DNA from: Pseudomonas sp. DTU12.3
GTDB lineage: Bacteria > Pseudomonadota > Gammaproteobacteria > Pseudomonadales > Pseudomonadaceae
Reading direction: 5' to 3'
Assembly (NCBI RefSeq): GCF_004124275.1
Contig: NZ_CP027218.1
Span: forward strand, 4,157,501 to 4,221,500
DNA length: 64,000 bases
Part shown: positions 39,893 to 49,235 of the stretch, one piece after another
Position numbering within the stretch: the stretch's first letter is position 1
Layout of the letters: every line of letters begins with the position of its first letter
Notes under the pieces: model-generated
What the model saw: only the letters and a program-made list of their open reading frames with translations
The model's database searches: none
What the model was told of the DNA's origin: nothing
Translations under genes and position numbers: made by a program

Positions 39893-41170
39893 ATGCGTAC
39901 TTCAACATCCAGCAGGATCTGGCTGCCGATCTTCGCCGGGCTCTGCGCCAGTCTGGTGAGCATCGGCCTGGCGCGCTTTGCTTACACACCGCTGATTCCT
40001 GCGCTGATTCAGGCGCAGTGGTTCGCGGCCAACGATGTGGTCTATCTCGGCGCAGCCAATTTGATCGGTTATCTGATCGGTGCGCTGCTCGGTCGACCGC
40101 TGGCGCGTCAACTCGGCAATAAAACCGCGCTGCGCGTGATGATGCTGGCCGTGACGGCGGCATTTTTCGCCTGTGCCTACCCGCTCTCGGTAAGCTGGTT
40201 CTTCGGCTGGCGGTTGCTGTCGGGGATCGCCGGCGGCGCGATCATGGTACTGGTCGCCGCCACCGTTTTGCCGCATGTGCCGGTGCCTCGTCGAGGGCTG
40301 GCGAGTGGGGCAATCTTTCTCGGCATCGGCCTGGGCATCGCCGGTTCCGGGACGATTGTCCCGCCGCTGCTGAGCCTGGGTTTGCCTGCCACCTGGTTGG
40401 GGCTCGGCGCATTGTCGCTGTTACTGACGGCGCTGAGCTGGTTCGCTTGGCCAGTTGATCTGCCGCATCCTGTTGCAGCGCAGCACAGCGCGGTGGTTCA
40501 GCCGACACCGCCCGGGGTTTATCTGTTGTTCGCCCAATATGCGTTCATGGCCGCCGGTCTGGTGCCAGCCATGGTGTTTCTGGTCGATTACGTGGCGCGC
40601 GGACTCGGCGCCGGGGCGCATGTCGGTGCGCTGGTGTGGGTGATGTATGGCTTGGGCGCGATTGTCGGGCCGGTCAGCTATGGCGTTCTGGCGGATCGCT
40701 TTGGCGCGCTCTGGAGCATTCGTCTGGTGCTGGTGGTGCAGGCGATCACGCTTGGCTTGCTGGCGGTGAGCCATTCCTTTCTTGCGCTGGCGTTGCTCGC
40801 GGTGATTCTCGGTTCCTTCCCGCCAGGCATCGTGCCGCTGGCGCTGGCCCGCGTGCATGAACTGGTGCCGGAGCATCATCGCCAGCAAATTGCCTGGAGC
40901 CGCGCGACAGTATCGTTTGCGACGTTTCAGGCGCTGGCCGGATTTGCGTATTCGGCACTGTTCAATGCCTCGGGCGGCCATCACGCGCTGTTGTTCGTGA
41001 TTGCAGCGGGTGCGATTGGGGTGGCGCTGCTGCTGGAGCAAGCGATGATTTTATGGAATCACGCATCCCCCTGGAGGGAGCGTGCTCGCGATGGCGCTTT
41101 CTCTGATAACACAGCAGTGACTGACCCGACGCCTTCGCGAGCAAGCCCGCTCCCACAGCGATTGTCCTGA
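39893..41170 (+). CDS. MFS transporter, YbfB/YjiJ family, with REP-encoded C-terminus
   Basis: A 425-aa transporter with about twelve membrane helices (LPIFAGLCASLVSIGLARFAYTPLIPALI at the start; loop GRPLARQLGNKTALR). The family usually ends near 390-400 residues. Here the last about 29 residues (from SPWRERARDGAF) are encoded by a REP pair that replaced the original stop. The divergent LysR gene and its double operator suggest inducible export of an unknown compound. Confidence 0.9.
   Translation: MRTSTSSRIWLPIFAGLCASLVSIGLARFAYTPLIPALIQAQWFAANDVVYLGAANLIGYLIGALLGRPLARQLGNKTALRVMMLAVTAAFFACAYPLSVSWFFGWRLLSGIAGGAIMVLVAATVLPHVPVPRRGLASGAIFLGIGLGIAGSGTIVPPLLSLGLPATWLGLGALSLLLTALSWFAWPVDLPHPVAAQHSAVVQPTPPGVYLLFAQYAFMAAGLVPAMVFLVDYVARGLGAGAHVGALVWVMYGLGAIVGPVSYGVLADRFGALWSIRLVLVVQAITLGLLAVSHSFLALALLAVILGSFPPGIVPLALARVHELVPEHHRQQIAWSRATVSFATFQALAGFAYSALFNASGGHHALLFVIAAGAIGVALLLEQAMILWNHASPWRERARDGAFSDNTAVTDPTPSRASPLPQRLS
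41080..41158. repeat. REP pair overlapping the 3' end of the MFS gene
   Basis: A degenerate left arm (CTGGAGGGAGCGTGCTCGCGA) and a right arm TTCGCGAGCAAGCCCGCTCC. It provides the last codons and lies 12 bases before the stop at 41170. Confidence 0.85.
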
Positions 41171-41227
41171 ATTTATCCTGCGATGCACCACTCCCATCTA
41201 CACACACCCTTATCAGGAGGAACCAAC

Positions 41228-42226
41228 ATGTCCCTGCCCAACGAAATGACCCGCATCGAGATCACCGAACCTGGTGGCCCCGAAGTCCTGCAAGCCAGAC
41301 GTGTGCCACTGCCGGTCGTGGCTGAAGGCGAAGTGCTGATCCGCGTGCACGCCGCCGGTATCAATCGGCCCGACGCGTTGCAGCGCGCCGGGAAATACCC
41401 GATGAAACCCGGGATGAACCCGATTCCTGGCCTGGAAGTGGCTGGCGAAGTCGTCGCGCTTGGCAAAGGCGTCAGTCAGTTTGCCGTCGGCGATCGAGTC
41501 TGTGCGCTGACCAATGGCGGCGGTTATGCCGAATACTGCAACGTCCCGGCCGGCCAGACCCTGCCGATTCCCGAGGGAATTGACTGGATTCAGGCCGCCG
41601 CCATCCCGGAAACCTTCTTCACCGTGTGGGCCAACCTGTTCGGCCTCGGGGGCGCCAGCCGCGGCCAACGCGCGCTGATTCACGGCGGCACCAGCGGCAT
41701 CGGCACCACCGCGCTGATGCTCTGCAATGAATTCGGCATCGAAGCCTTTGCCACTGCCGGAAGCCCTGACAAATGTGCAGCAATACGCGAGCTGGGTGGC
41801 CAGCCGATCAATTATCACGAAGAGGATTTCGCCGGCGTCATCGCCGAGAAAACTGGCGGCCAAGGGGTGAACGTGGTGCTCGATATCATGGGCGGTTCGT
41901 ACCTCAACAATAATGTGCGCGCCCTGGCGATGGATGGCCGCGTGGTGATGCTTGGTTTCCTTGGCGGCGCCAAGGCCAATGAGTTCGATCTGCTGGCGAT
42001 GATGGCCAAACGCGCGGTCATCACTGGATCACTGCTGCGCGCCCGCACGGCGGCGGAAAAAGCCGAAATCGCCGAGCAACTGCGCGAACACGTCTCGCCG
42101 GTGCTGGCCGCCGGCCGTTGCCTGCCGATCATCGACAAGGTGTACGCGCTGGCCGACGCCGCCCTGGCCCATGCGCACATGGAGGCCGGCGACCACATCG
42201 GCAAGATCGTGCTGCGCGTCGACTGA
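41228..42226 (+). CDS. NAD(P)H:quinone oxidoreductase, zeta-crystallin/PIG3 type
   Basis: A 332-aa medium-chain dehydrogenase without zinc ligands, as in quinone oxidoreductases. GroES-like domain: EVLIRVHAAGINRPDALQRAGKYP; nucleotide-binding domain: ALIHGGTSGIGTTALML (GxSGIG type). It probably reduces quinones or similar electrophiles with NAD(P)H. The ATG at 41228 follows CAGGAGGAA. It stands downstream of the MFS gene with 57 bases between. Confidence 0.93.
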   Translation: MSLPNEMTRIEITEPGGPEVLQARRVPLPVVAEGEVLIRVHAAGINRPDALQRAGKYPMKPGMNPIPGLEVAGEVVALGKGVSQFAVGDRVCALTNGGGYAEYCNVPAGQTLPIPEGIDWIQAAAIPETFFTVWANLFGLGGASRGQRALIHGGTSGIGTTALMLCNEFGIEAFATAGSPDKCAAIRELGGQPINYHEEDFAGVIAEKTGGQGVNVVLDIMGGSYLNNNVRALAMDGRVVMLGFLGGAKANEFDLLAMMAKRAVITGSLLRARTAAEKAEIAEQLREHVSPVLAAGRCLPIIDKVYALADAALAHAHMEAGDHIGKIVLRVD

Positions 42227-42338
42227 GTCGTTGCAGCATTTTGTAATCGTTGCGCGGGCACGTTGGTCGAATATGTCGCGCGCAACGCAAGGCATCTGTT
42301 AAAAAGCATTCTTTGTCTGCGCCTTGGTGAAACGTTTA

Positions 42339-43283
42339 ATGTTCCTTGCCTTCATGACTCGCCTGCGACGCCGCCGTCTGGCGTTCGCCTGCATGGCCGC
42401 GCTGATCATCGGCGTGCCGACGAGTTGTGCCGTACTCGAACACACCGAGCGCAAACTGTTGTTTCGCATCGAACCGGGCACGGCTGGCTGGTACCACGGC
42501 TTGCCCGGCAGCGTGCAGGAACTCGATCTGCAACCGAAAAGCTTCAAGGCCGGGCAAAACATCCACGCCTGGTGGTGGCCGGCCGAGAAAGCCAATGCCC
42601 CGGCCATCCTCTATTTGCATGGCGTGCGCTGGAATCTCACCGGGCAGTTGTTCCGCATCGAACAACTGCGCGCAGCGGGTTATTCGGTTTTGGCCATCGA
42701 CTATCGCGGCTTCGGCCAGAGCCACGGCGATCTGCCGTCGGAAAGCAGTGTTTACGAGGACGCGCGGGTAGCGTGGGAACGTTTCAAGCTGCTGCAACCG
42801 GATCCGGATAAACGCCTGATCTATGGCCATTCACTCGGTGGCGCCGTCGCCATCGATCTGGCCGCTGAACTCGGCCAGGACGCGGCTCGCGAGCACACGC
42901 CGTTACCGGTGCGCGGGCTGGTGATCGAATCGACCTTCACCTCGCTCGCCGACGTCGCCGCTGCCGTGGCCAATACTTCGCTGCCGGTGCGCTGGCTGCT
43001 GTCGCAGAAATTCGACTCGATCGACAAGATCGCCGACATCCATATGCCGCTGCTGGTGGTGCATGGTTTGGCCGATGCGTTCGTACCGCCGCGTTTCAGC
43101 GAGCAACTGTTCAACGCCGCCCAACAACCCAAACGCCTGTTGCTGGTGCCGGGCGCCACGCACAACAACAGCATGGCGCTCGGCGGGCAAAACTACCGCA
43201 AGGCACTCGACAGCCTGATGCAGAGCAAACCCGCCCCGAGGGTGGCCGGGCCGGCGACCGTGCACAGCGGGCGCGACACCTAG
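42339..43283 (+). CDS. Membrane-anchored alpha/beta hydrolase
   Basis: About 314 residues with an N-terminal hydrophobic anchor (LAFACMAALIIGVPTSC). It is an alpha/beta hydrolase of the BEM46/YfhR type: LYLHGVRWNLTG, nucleophile elbow IYGHSLGGAVAI, acid GLADAFVPP, histidine ATHNNSM. The start is uncertain: ATGs at 42339 and 42354, or GTG 42327, have no strong ribosome site. The stop overlaps the convergent ABC transporter gene by four bases. Substrate unknown. Confidence 0.88.
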   Translation: MFLAFMTRLRRRRLAFACMAALIIGVPTSCAVLEHTERKLLFRIEPGTAGWYHGLPGSVQELDLQPKSFKAGQNIHAWWWPAEKANAPAILYLHGVRWNLTGQLFRIEQLRAAGYSVLAIDYRGFGQSHGDLPSESSVYEDARVAWERFKLLQPDPDKRLIYGHSLGGAVAIDLAAELGQDAAREHTPLPVRGLVIESTFTSLADVAAAVANTSLPVRWLLSQKFDSIDKIADIHMPLLVVHGLADAFVPPRFSEQLFNAAQQPKRLLLVPGATHNNSMALGGQNYRKALDSLMQSKPAPRVAGPATVHSGRDT

Positions 43284-45091
43284 CGGTAACCGCGCGCCTG
43301 CAAGTCGAACAGTTGCGCATAATGCCCGCCAGCGGCGATCAGTTGCTCGTGAGCACCCTGCTCGAGAATCCTCCCCTGTTGCAGCACGATGATGTGGTCG
43401 GCGTTGCGCACGCTGGAAAACCGGTGGGAGATCAGCAGCGTCATGCGCCCTTCAGTATGCTGGCTGAAATGCTCGAACACCGCCGCCTCGGCCGCCGGGT
43501 CGAGGGCCGAAGTCGGCTCATCGAGGATCAGAATGTCGGCATCACGGCGCATGTACGCGCGCGACAAGGCAATCTTCTGCCACTGCCCACCGGACAATTC
43601 CTGGCCACCGGCAAACCAGCGCCCCAACTGCGTGGCATAACCCTTGTCGAGACCTTCGATGAAGGGTGCGGCCATGCCTTGGGCTGCGGCTTCCTGCCAG
43701 CGTTGCTGGTCGTTGAACGCCAGGGTATCGCCGACGCCGATATTTTCTCCGACGCTGAACTGATAGCGGATGTAATCCTGAAAAATCACGCCAATGCGCC
43801 GACGTAACGCTGTTTCCTGCCAATCCTGCAAATCGCTGCCGTCGAGCAGAATGCGCCCTTGATCAGGACGGTAGAGCCGGGTCAGTAACTTGATCAGGGT
43901 GGTCTTGCCGGAACCGTTCTCCCCAACCAACGCAATGCTCTTGCCTGGCAGCAGTTGCAGGTCAATGTTTTCCAGGGCCGGCCGACTGGCCCCCGGATAG
44001 CGGAATCCGACGTTCTCGAAACGCAAACCATCGCCCGGGCAGGCGCCAACCGTCAGGAGGCCGGTATCCGCCTGCACCGGTTCGGCGAGGTATTCATAAA
44101 GACTGGTCAGGTAGAGGCCATCTTCGTAGAGACCGCTGATCGCACTCAAGCTGCTGCTCACCGCACTTTGGCCTTGCTTGAACAGCACCAGATACATGGT
44201 CATCTGGCCGAGGCTGATCTGGCCATGCACGGCATCGATCACCACCCAGGCATAGGCCAGGTAAAACGCCGCAGTACCGAGCAGACCGAGGCCGAAACCC
44301 CAGCCATCGCGGCGTAACGTCAGGCGCCGGTCTTCGGCATACAGCCTGGCGAACGTGTCGCGGTAGCGTTGCAGCAACAGCGGGGCGAAGCCGAACAGCT
44401 TGACCTCTTTGATATAGGTTTCGTGGGACAGCAAGGTTTCGATGTAGCTCTGCTGACGACTCTCCGGCGCGCGGCGAGTGAACAGGCGGAAGGCGTCACC
44501 GGAAAAATGCGCCTCGGCAAAGAACACCGGCAACGCACCCACCACCAACAGCACCAGCGCCCAAGGGGAAAAGTGCACCAGCAACACGCCAAAGCTGATC
44601 AGCATGATCAGATTCTGAACCAGGCCCAACGACTTCATGACCAGCGCCAGTGGCCGGGTCGACGCCTCGCGACGCACACGCACCAGCTTGTCGTAGAACT
44701 CGGAGTTCTCGAACTGCACCAGCGAGAGGGTCTGCGCTTTCTGCAAGATCAGCGTATTGACCTTCTGCCCCAGCTGCACCCGCAACAGCGACTGCTGCAC
44801 CGAGAGTGCCCGTTGGGTGCCCGACAACAGCGCCAACACCCCGGCTTCCAGCAACACATAACGCAACACTGGCCACAGCGGCGCACTGCCGTTTTGTGCG
44901 TGCAACTGCATCGCTGCCACCGCGGCATCAACAATCCGTTGCCCCAGCCAGGCCGCCAGTGCTGGCAAAAGCCCGGCCACCAATGTCGCCAGCACCAGCC
45001 CCAGAAACAAGCCGCGCGATGTCCCCCAGACCAGCCGCATGGCGCGCTGCGCCTGATCGAACAAGGACGTGATACGCGATAGATCAGGCAT
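43280..45091 (-). CDS. ABC transporter, fused permease and ATP-binding subunit
   Basis: A 603-aa half-transporter that should dimerise. The N-terminal membrane domain has about six helices (to about 320), and the nucleotide-binding domain has Walker A GENGSGKT, signature LSGGQ (ELSGGQWQKIALSRAYMRRDADILILDEPTSALDP region), Walker B and the H-loop in LLISHRF. The type matches bacterial multidrug or peptide exporters. The substrate cannot be inferred; no peptide or lipid gene is adjacent. Confidence 0.93.
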   Translation of the reverse strand: MPDLSRITSLFDQAQRAMRLVWGTSRGLFLGLVLATLVAGLLPALAAWLGQRIVDAAVAAMQLHAQNGSAPLWPVLRYVLLEAGVLALLSGTQRALSVQQSLLRVQLGQKVNTLILQKAQTLSLVQFENSEFYDKLVRVRREASTRPLALVMKSLGLVQNLIMLISFGVLLVHFSPWALVLLVVGALPVFFAEAHFSGDAFRLFTRRAPESRQQSYIETLLSHETYIKEVKLFGFAPLLLQRYRDTFARLYAEDRRLTLRRDGWGFGLGLLGTAAFYLAYAWVVIDAVHGQISLGQMTMYLVLFKQGQSAVSSSLSAISGLYEDGLYLTSLYEYLAEPVQADTGLLTVGACPGDGLRFENVGFRYPGASRPALENIDLQLLPGKSIALVGENGSGKTTLIKLLTRLYRPDQGRILLDGSDLQDWQETALRRRIGVIFQDYIRYQFSVGENIGVGDTLAFNDQQRWQEAAAQGMAAPFIEGLDKGYATQLGRWFAGGQELSGGQWQKIALSRAYMRRDADILILDEPTSALDPAAEAAVFEHFSQHTEGRMTLLISHRFSSVRNADHIIVLQQGRILEQGAHEQLIAAGGHYAQLFDLQARGYR

Positions 45092-45333
45092 GGGACACGG
45101 GACTCAGCAGGTGATGGCGGTGGCTCATGGTACTCCAGCGCCGCGAGTGAATTTCACACGGCGCATTCATTCAAGAAGGCCTGTTCAGTATTAGGCACAA
45201 AGCTTTTTAGAAGTAAAACGTCTGGAGAACTCCAGCCCTTGCGACGTCCAACGCTCTGCTATGTTTTAACCGCCGAACGCGGAACCCGGCGAACACTCGC
45301 CACGCTCCGCGCCTGACTGCCAGGAGCAGAGAC

Positions 45334-45747
45334 ATGAGAATCAACCCGTACCTGATCTTCAACGGTGACTGCCGCGAGGCTTTCACTTTTTATGAGCAAG
45401 CCTTGCAGGGAAAACTCGAGGCGATGATGACCTTCGGCGAAACCCCCGCCGCCGAGCATGTGCCGAAAGAGCATCACCACCTGATCATTCACACCTGCCT
45501 GAAAGTCGGCGATCAAATGATCATGGCCTCGGACACCACGCCCGACCGGCCGACCCAAGGCATGAGCGGCTGTTCGATTTCGCTGAACGTCGACAGCATT
45601 GCCGAGGCCGAACGGCTGTTCAACGCACTGGCCACAGACGGTCGCGTCGACATGCCGCTGGAAGCAACGTTCTGGGCCGCGCGTTTCGGCATGCTGGTGG
45701 ATCGTTTCGGCGTGTCGTGGATGGTCAATTGCGAGAGTGAAAAATAG
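45334..45747 (+). CDS. VOC-family protein, PhnB-like
   Basis: A 137-aa member of the glyoxalase/bleomycin-resistance (VOC) superfamily. MRINPYLIFNGDCREAFTFYEQAL at the start and FGMLVDRFGVSWMVNCE at the end are typical of the PhnB/3-demethylubiquinone methyltransferase-like branch, whose real function is unknown. A GCCAGGAG site precedes the ATG. Confidence 0.92.
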   Translation: MRINPYLIFNGDCREAFTFYEQALQGKLEAMMTFGETPAAEHVPKEHHHLIIHTCLKVGDQMIMASDTTPDRPTQGMSGCSISLNVDSIAEAERLFNALATDGRVDMPLEATFWAARFGMLVDRFGVSWMVNCESEK

Positions 45748-45765
45748 CCTTGAGATTTCCTCGGG

Positions 45766-45798
45766 CGAAAAAAAGCCCAACCGTTACGGGTTGGGCTT
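45766..45798 (-). terminator. Rho-independent terminator
   Basis: AAGCCCAACC and GGTTGGGCTT arms (45773-45798) with an A-run on the plus strand left side, which becomes a T-run for minus-strand transcripts. It lies directly after the stop of the small secreted-protein gene and can also stop the convergent VOC gene. Confidence 0.85.
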
Positions 45799-45805
45799 GG
45801 GCATT

Positions 45806-46135
45806 TCAACGCTGCGCCAGTTCGTGCCTGACGCATTGTTCGTAGTACGTCTGCTTGACCGCCGCAGGCTTGAGCTTCGAGGTGCTGTTGTAGGTTTGCT
45901 CAGTGATGCCCATCGCGGTCATGCGCATCCACGGCTGCTGGAATTTGCGCACTTGCAATTGCTTGCGCGCGCCATACAGGGAAATGCCCGACAGTTTCGA
46001 TTGCTGTGCACCGGCGGCCATATCAGAACCCCAGGTGCAGGCAAACCGGTGACTCTTGCTTAACTCTTTCGCCTGAACTCCCGAGGCAAGAACAGCCAGG
46101 GAAAGCGTTGCAACGGTTATGACAATCGTCCGCAT
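45806..46135 (-). CDS. Small exported protein of unknown function
   Basis: A 109-aa protein with signal peptide (1-22, ending VQA). The mature part of 87 residues has two cysteines (FACTWGSDMAAGAQQ and YYEQCVRHEL) that may form a disulfide. No domain recognised. It has its own terminator and stands between convergent and unrelated genes. Confidence 0.8.
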   Translation of the reverse strand: MRTIVITVATLSLAVLASGVQAKELSKSHRFACTWGSDMAAGAQQSKLSGISLYGARKQLQVRKFQQPWMRMTAMGITEQTYNSTSKLKPAAVKQTYYEQCVRHELAQR

Positions 46136-46322
46136 ATGGCCAACCTAACCTTTTGAAAAAAGGCGATTTTGCCGATGAAAACGCGGGTTGGGGGCCAGCA
46201 ATTTGCCGCTTTTTACAAAGATCTGCCGGCATGACAGGCGAAACAGCGGCGCAGTTCTGCGTGAAGTCGTCGAACACTCGGTGCGTACGGTACTGCTGCC
46301 GCTAAAAAAGCCTCGGCGCTTA

Positions 46323-47435
46323 TCAGTCGTTGGTCAGCTTGCCCGTGCGAAATGGCATGCGTCCCGCCACTTTCGCCTGCCAGATCCCGGGTTCGGTGTA
46401 GCGCCCACGATCAATCGCGAACAACACGCCACTGGTGCCGGCGTGCACAGTGCTCAGGCGATCCTGTAACGGATCAACCACTTCAAACAAGGCATCGCCC
46501 TTTTCTACCCATTCGCCGGCACGGCGCAGAAAACTCACCACGCCATGGTGCGGCGCGAACAGGTATTCGGTGCCTTCGAACGGCATGCCTTCGCAGCATT
46601 CGCTCGGTGCCGCCGGCCATTCACCGCTGATGAAACCCTGCTCGGCGAGAAAACCCAGAATCGCCTCGCAATTGGCCTGAGCCTGATCGACGCGGGTGTC
46701 GCCCATGCTCCCCAGTTCCAGCGTCGTGGCGAGGTTCGCCGGCGGAATTGCCGCAGCGGGAAAGGCCCGCGCCAGACGCAACCAGGGCGTCGAACAGGAT
46801 TCATCGAACGAGCTGCCGCCGGAATCCTCGCACAGCAACGCCACGCCAGCCTGCAAACGGGCCGCCAGAGATTGCCACTGCGGCCAGTGTTGCGGCAGCG
46901 CATAAAGGTGGATCGCCGCGTCGAAATCACAATGCAGATCGAGGGTGATATCGGCGTCGCAGGCATGGCGCAGCAGCAGTCGATGCAGTGCTTCCAGTTG
47001 CGAGGCCGGCGCCGGCAGTTGTTCGAACACCTGCGCCATGGCCTGACGGATCAGGGCGACGTTGGTCTCGGCATCGGCCCCCAGCTGCGCACCGATCATG
47101 GCGGCTACCGGCGCACTGAGTTCGACGAACGCGCGGTTGAAGTTCTTGCCGCTGCCCATTTCGAAACGGCCCATGTGATTGCCTTGCAGGTGCTGATCCA
47201 TCCCGATCGGGTTGGCCACCGGCACCAGCTCGATCACGCCATGCAGGCGGCCCTGCTGTTCGAGGTCGTTGAGGCGTTGCTTGAGTTCCCATGCGGTGCG
47301 CATGCCCGGCAGCTCATCGGCGTGCAGGCTGGCCTGGATATACACCTTGCGGTCACCGGCGCCATAGCGGAAGACGCTGAGAGAGCGCTCGCTGCCCAAG
47401 TGGCTCCAGGGTAGAACATGGTCGATACGTTGCAT
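46323..47435 (-). CDS. Succinylglutamate desuccinylase/aspartoacylase-family protein, AotO-like
   Basis: A 370-aa zinc-hydrolase-fold protein. The zinc site HxxE is seen in SLHADELPGMRTAWELK, with a later histidine in ITLDLHCDFDAA; substrate-binding residues NPIGMDQHLQGNHMGRF follow the family. The length equals that of AotO, the poorly understood fourth partner in the arginine/ornithine transport operon of P. aeruginosa. It lies downstream of an AotJ-like binding protein on the same strand, with a terminator and REP pair between. The permease and ATPase genes of that operon are absent, so the pair may be a relic or a specialised sensor set. The AotO link is inference. Confidence 0.87.
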   Translation of the reverse strand: MQRIDHVLPWSHLGSERSLSVFRYGAGDRKVYIQASLHADELPGMRTAWELKQRLNDLEQQGRLHGVIELVPVANPIGMDQHLQGNHMGRFEMGSGKNFNRAFVELSAPVAAMIGAQLGADAETNVALIRQAMAQVFEQLPAPASQLEALHRLLLRHACDADITLDLHCDFDAAIHLYALPQHWPQWQSLAARLQAGVALLCEDSGGSSFDESCSTPWLRLARAFPAAAIPPANLATTLELGSMGDTRVDQAQANCEAILGFLAEQGFISGEWPAAPSECCEGMPFEGTEYLFAPHHGVVSFLRRAGEWVEKGDALFEVVDPLQDRLSTVHAGTSGVLFAIDRGRYTEPGIWQAKVAGRMPFRTGKLTND

Positions 47436-47456
47436 GAGAAAACTCCGCTATTTCTG

Positions 47457-47551
47457 TAGGAGCTGGTGCAGGTTCGGGCCGCGCTCGGACGATCTTTTGA
47501 TCTTGATACCAAAAACAAGATCAAAAGATCGCAGCCTGCGGCAGCTCCTAC
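47457..47551. repeat. GTAGGAGC-type palindromic REP pair
   Basis: The right arm is canonical (GATCGCAGCCTGCGGCAGC). The left arm is degenerate (GTAGGAGCTGGTGCAGG followed by unrelated GGGCCGCGCTCGGACGATC). It lies between the desuccinylase-like gene and the binding-protein gene. Confidence 0.85.
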
Positions 47552-47587
47552 ATTGGGACGTGTGTCGGCAGGATAAATCATGGGCGT

Positions 47588-47626
47588 AAAAAAAGTGGCC
47601 ACCGCGTACACGGGGCCACTTTTTTA
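47588..47626 (-). terminator. Rho-independent terminator of the binding-protein gene
   Basis: AAAAAAAGTGGCC and GGCCACTTTTTT arms with a 13-base centre, just after the stop of the transport binding-protein gene. It isolates that gene from the downstream desuccinylase-like gene. Confidence 0.85.
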
Positions 47627-47633
47627 CGGCGTA

Positions 47634-48413
47634 TTAATGGCCGTAGACGTCAAAGTCGAAGTACTTGTCCTGCACTTGCTTGTACTTGCCGTTCGCGCGG
47701 ATCTCGGTGATAGCCTGGTTGAATTGCTCGGCCAGCGCGGTATCGCCCTTGCGTACCGCAATGCCGGCGCCGCCGCCGAAGTATTTGGCGTCTTCGTAGG
47801 TCGGGCCGACGAATTCAAAACCTTTGCCGGCGTCGGTTTTCAGGAAACCGTCGCTGAGGTTGACCGAGTCGGCCAGCATCGCGTCGATACGTCCGGAGAC
47901 CATGTCCAGGTTGGCTTCCTGTTGCGAGCCGTAACGCACCAGTTCGATCCCGGCCGGAACCAGCACCTCGGTGGCATAACGGTCGTGGGTACTGGCACGC
48001 AGCACGCCGACTTTCTTGCCTTTGAGCTCGGTCAACGGGTCTTTCACGCCCGAGCCTGCCTTCATCACGAAGCGCGCCGGGGTGTGGTAGTACTTGATGG
48101 TGAAATCAACGTTCTTTTTGCGATCGTCGGTGATGGTCATCGAGGACAGGATCGCGTCGATCTTCTTCACTTTCAGCGCCGGGATCAGGCCATCGAACTC
48201 CTGCTCGACCCAGGTACATTTGACTTTCATCTGCTCACACAGCGCATCGCCGATATCGACGTCGAAACCGGTCAGTTTGCCGTCAGGGGTTTTCATCGAG
48301 AATGGCGGGTAACCGGCTTCGATACCGATGCGGATCGGCTTGGCGTCTTCGGCCACAGCGGTCAAGGACAACATCGACAGTGCCAGGGCACCGAACATCA
48401 CTAGCTTGTTCAT
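47634..48413 (-). CDS. Periplasmic basic amino-acid-binding protein (HisJ/ArgT/AotJ type)
   Basis: A 259-aa exported protein with signal peptide (1-21, ending AVA). It is a cluster-3 solute-binding protein: IRIGIEAGYPPFSMKTPDGKLTGFDVDIGDALCEQM, a cysteine pair as in ArgT/HisJ, DAILSSMTITDDRKKNVDFT and GKKVGVLRASTHDRY. Ligands are probably arginine, ornithine, lysine or a close relative. No permease or ATPase genes are adjacent, so it must use components encoded elsewhere or be a sensor. It has its own terminator. Confidence 0.92.
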   Translation of the reverse strand: MNKLVMFGALALSMLSLTAVAEDAKPIRIGIEAGYPPFSMKTPDGKLTGFDVDIGDALCEQMKVKCTWVEQEFDGLIPALKVKKIDAILSSMTITDDRKKNVDFTIKYYHTPARFVMKAGSGVKDPLTELKGKKVGVLRASTHDRYATEVLVPAGIELVRYGSQQEANLDMVSGRIDAMLADSVNLSDGFLKTDAGKGFEFVGPTYEDAKYFGGGAGIAVRKGDTALAEQFNQAITEIRANGKYKQVQDKYFDFDVYGH

Positions 48414-48614
48414 TTATAACTCCTGTGTGCGGAGGCTTTTATTGGCAGCTTCGATTCAGCGTTCGGTCATGGCCATTTAGCGGCAAATACCGAAGTGGCC
48501 GGCAGTCTATGGCGGCGCGCACAGGGTAAATTGTGTTTAAGCGACAAATACTTACAGAAATTCGGCACCACCATTGACCGGGGTCAAGGGCTGCTCCGTC
48601 GTGGTGCAAAGGCT

Positions 48615-48698
48615 GTAGGACACGCCCTACGCGGGGGCTGCGATCTGGTGCTTTTTTGAAAACAACGGCAAAAGATCGCAGCCTGCGGCAGCTCCTAC
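48615..48698. repeat. GTAGGAGC-type palindromic REP pair
   Basis: A degenerate left arm (GTAGGACACGCCCTACGCGGG) and a canonical right arm GATCGCAGCCTGCGGCAGC. It lies just downstream of the rhodanese gene and upstream of the binding-protein gene. Confidence 0.85.
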
Positions 48699-48704
48699 AA
48701 GTGA

Positions 48705-49133
48705 TCAGCAGGCGCAGTTGATGGGGGTGTTTGCAGATTTGGATACGTTGAGTTCGAAGCCTTCATCCAGCCAGCCGGTGATGCCGCCGATCATCTCTTT
48801 GACTGGATAACCCAGCGCCGCCAGTTTCACCGCAGCCTTGTTGGCGCCGTTGCAGTGCGGGCCGGCGCAATAGACCACAAACAGCGCGCTCTTTGGGTAG
48901 CCAGCCAAGCCTTCTGCCGTCAACAACCGGCCGGGAATATTGATCGCGCCGGGTACATGGCCGCGTTCAAACGCCAGTGGTCCGCGTACGTCCACCAGCA
49001 CAAAGTCGATCTCACCGCCCTGCTGGCTGCTGAACACGTCGGAACAATCGGTTTCGAAGGTCAGACGATTGCTGAAATGCATCAGCGCAATCGCCGAAGG
49101 GGCGGCAGGAATTTCGCGAACCAGGCTCGGCAT
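48705..49133 (-). CDS. Rhodanese-domain protein
   Basis: A 142-aa single-domain rhodanese. LVDVRGPLAFERGHVPGAINIP and the active-site loop with cysteine in VVYCAGPHCNGANKAA are clear. It likely transfers sulfane sulfur or binds persulfide. The ATG at 49133 follows TAGGAG. The C-terminus ends NCAC. It is divergent from a GlxA-type regulator that may control it. Confidence 0.93.
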   Translation of the reverse strand: MPSLVREIPAAPSAIALMHFSNRLTFETDCSDVFSSQQGGEIDFVLVDVRGPLAFERGHVPGAINIPGRLLTAEGLAGYPKSALFVVYCAGPHCNGANKAAVKLAALGYPVKEMIGGITGWLDEGFELNVSKSANTPINCAC

Positions 49134-49235
49134 GGGGTGTTGCTCCTACGTCTTGAGGGGAATGAACAGACTTTATCGAGGCGCCGCAAATCGCTACAGT
49201 GGCGCACAAGACACTCATCGGGAGTTTTCCGCCAA

